From Rickettsiaceae bacterium (lineage in GTDB: Bacteria; Pseudomonadota; Alphaproteobacteria; Rickettsiales; Rickettsiaceae): DNA of 6,593 nucleotides. Made by a program: the position numbers and the translations under genes. Below the pieces are notes generated by a model. It made no database searches, was not told the origin of the DNA, and saw nothing but the letters and a program-made list of their open reading frames with translations. The DNA lies in NCBI GenBank assembly GCA_021741285.1, contig JAIOYD010000086.1, positions 1 through 6,593 of the forward strand, given 5' to 3'. Of this stretch, positions 5,255 to 6,593 are shown piece after piece. How positions within the stretch are numbered: the stretch's first letter is position 1; each line of letters begins with the position of its first letter.

Positions 5255-6349
5255 ATGAGACTTAAATGTGGAATCGTTGGGTTACCTAACGTTGGTAAAT
5301 CAACTTTATTTAATGCCCTAACGGCAAGCAGCAATGCAGAGGCAGCCAATTACCCTTTTTGCACAATTGAACCAAATACTGGTGTTGTCCCAGTACCAGA
5401 TTCTCGCCTTAATAGGTTAGCCAAAACTGCTGGTTCGGCTAAAATCATACCAGAGTTTATTGAATTTGTTGATATAGCTGGACTTGTTAAAGGCGCTAGT
5501 AAAGGAGAGGGGTTAGGTAATAAATTTTTATCTCATATTAGAGAGGTTGATGCTATTATTCATGTTTTGCGTTGTTTTGATGATCCAGATATTACGCATG
5601 TACATGGTAAAATTGATCCTGTTGAAGATGCAGAAATAATAGAAACTGAATTAATTATCGCAGACCTAGATTCTGTAGATAAACGCCTGCCTAATTTAAT
5701 AAAAAAGGCTAAGACTGATAAGATATTACAGTTACAAGTAGAGCTTCTGGAAATTTGCAGAAAAGTGCTAGAGGAGGGGAGGCCTGTTAGATCATTAATA
5801 GGCAAAGTTGATGCAAAAGAACTAGCCGCACTTCAGTTACTTACTTCAAAGCCAATTTTATATGTGTGTAATGTTCTTGAATCAGAAGCAACATCTGGTA
5901 ATGGTTATTCGCAAGTGGTAGAGCAAAAAGCCACTTCCGAAGGGGCAAACGTAGTAATTATTTCTTCTAAAATTGAAGCAGAAATATCTATTTTAGAAGA
6001 TCCAATAGAAAAACAAGAATTTCTTGAAAGCCTTAATTTATCAGAGCCAGGCCTTAGCAAAATTATAAAATCGGCTCATTCTCTCCTCGGCTTAAAGTCA
6101 TTTTTTACTATCGGGCCTAAAGAAGCCCATGCTTGGACTTTTGAAACAGGATCTCTTGCACCAGCTGCTGCCGGTATTATACATACAGATTTTGAGAAAG
6201 GTTTTATTAGAGCTGAAGTTATTTCCTGTGAAGAATATCTAGCAATTGGAAGCGAAGCTCGGGCAAAGGAGCTTGGTAAAATGCGAGTAGAGGGAAAAGA
6301 GTATGTTATGCAAGATGGAGATGTTGTACATTTCAGGTTTAATGTTTAG
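5255..6349 (+). CDS. ychF: Ribosome-associated ATPase YchF (OLA1/Obg-related)
   Basis: This 364-residue P-loop protein belongs to the universally conserved YchF/OLA1 subfamily of Obg-like TRAFAC proteins, which prefer ATP to GTP and associate with ribosomes; roles in translation and oxidative stress response are known in other bacteria. The G1 motif GLPNVGKST is at 9-17, NYPFCTIEPNTGVVPVPD at 32-49, and G3 DIAGLVKGASKGEGLGN at 73-89. The G4 position reads NVLE (206-209), the NxxE signature of the ATP-specific subfamily instead of NKxD. A helical coiled segment lies between about 128 and 200, and the C-terminal TGS domain covers about 280-364 (FFTIGPKEAHAWTF from 283). Length equals E. coli YchF (363). 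ATG 5255 has the best ribosome binding site in the window (AAGGAA at 5243-5248, 6 nt upstream) and starts the family motif MRLKCGIVGLPN. It is 130 bp after pth and 20 bp before an MFS gene. Confidence 0.97.
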   Translation: MRLKCGIVGLPNVGKSTLFNALTASSNAEAANYPFCTIEPNTGVVPVPDSRLNRLAKTAGSAKIIPEFIEFVDIAGLVKGASKGEGLGNKFLSHIREVDAIIHVLRCFDDPDITHVHGKIDPVEDAEIIETELIIADLDSVDKRLPNLIKKAKTDKILQLQVELLEICRKVLEEGRPVRSLIGKVDAKELAALQLLTSKPILYVCNVLESEATSGNGYSQVVEQKATSEGANVVIISSKIEAEISILEDPIEKQEFLESLNLSEPGLSKIIKSAHSLLGLKSFFTIGPKEAHAWTFETGSLAPAAAGIIHTDFEKGFIRAEVISCEEYLAIGSEARAKELGKMRVEGKEYVMQDGDVVHFRFNV

Positions 6350-6369
6350 CAAAATAATGTAATTAAGTT

Positions 6370-6593
6370 ATGAAAGTAATAGGAAAAGTCCCACCAATTT
6401 TGCTTTATTGCCTTATATCTCTTTCGACCTTAACCGAAACAGTTTATTCAGCCGCTTTACCCGAAATAGCGCGGCAATTAAATACTGATGGCAGTATTGC
6501 TCAGTCATCTACTAGTGCTTACTATGTTGGATTTGCCTTAGGGATTTTTACTTTAGGGAGAATATCAGATATTTACGGTAGGAAACCTGTGGT
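6370..6593 (+). CDS. Bcr/CflA-like MFS transporter, N-terminal part (truncated by window edge)
   Basis: This frame opens at ATG 6370 and is still open after 74 codons plus two bases at the right edge. Residues 7-29 form a first membrane span, followed by ALPEIARQLNTD (29-40), then a second span around 48-63. GRISDIYGRKPV (63-74) is the MFS motif A in the cytoplasmic loop between helices 2 and 3. The LPEIARQL...YYVGFALG...GRKPV pattern resembles the Bcr/CflA drug:proton antiporters of about 400 residues with 12 spans; the substrate cannot be inferred, and Rickettsiales carry several related copies with unproven roles. It follows ychF by 20 bp with no terminator, so co-transcription is likely. 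The ribosome binding site is weak (TTAAG), as expected for a gene translated from a shared message. Confidence 0.85.
   Translation, partial: MKVIGKVPPILLYCLISLSTLTETVYSAALPEIARQLNTDGSIAQSSTSAYYVGFALGIFTLGRISDIYGRKPV

Overview
The window is a compact stretch of AT-rich alphaproteobacterial chromosome, most likely from a member of the Rickettsiaceae. This rests on low GC, short spacers with little coding on the opposite strand, the two-domain CTC-type L25 protein with motifs such as ITKYYRKP, LHPITDIV and HVDFVFLE that I associate with Rickettsia, and the order rplY-pth-ychF, which I recall from Rickettsia genomes. I cannot name the genus from the sequence alone. I see no mobile element, CRISPR array, tRNA or rRNA.

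Layout: two gene blocks diverge from a 238-bp intergenic region (3561-3798). The left block, on the minus strand, is read from 3560 down to 1: an AEC-family transporter, thioredoxin reductase (trxB), replicative helicase (dnaB), and the first 61 codons of beta-N-acetylhexosaminidase (nagZ), cut by the window edge. Spacing is 28 bp, then a 1-base stop/start overlap (TAGTG), then 17 bp, so these genes are probably one transcript. The right block, on the plus strand, is rplY (L25/CTC), pth (peptidyl-tRNA hydrolase), ychF (OLA1-type ATPase), and the first 74 codons of a Bcr/CflA-like MFS transporter, cut by the right edge. A hairpin overlapping the end of pth and a promoter-like site before ychF suggest that ychF plus the transporter can form a separate unit.

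How the genes work together: the right block is mainly translation upkeep (5S rRNA-binding ribosomal protein, recycling of peptidyl-tRNA, ribosome-associated ATPase). The left block is mixed housekeeping: thiol redox, replication fork unwinding and peptidoglycan recycling, with a solute carrier at its head.

All full-length proteins look intact with their key motifs. There is no convincing new system here. The more unusual signals are non-coding: a terminator-shaped hairpin with a seven-T run inside the dnaB coding strand, a 42-bp imperfect dyad centred on a perfect -10 hexamer upstream of the AEC gene, the terminator that shares sequence with the last codons of pth, and a repeat-like stem between rplY and pth.
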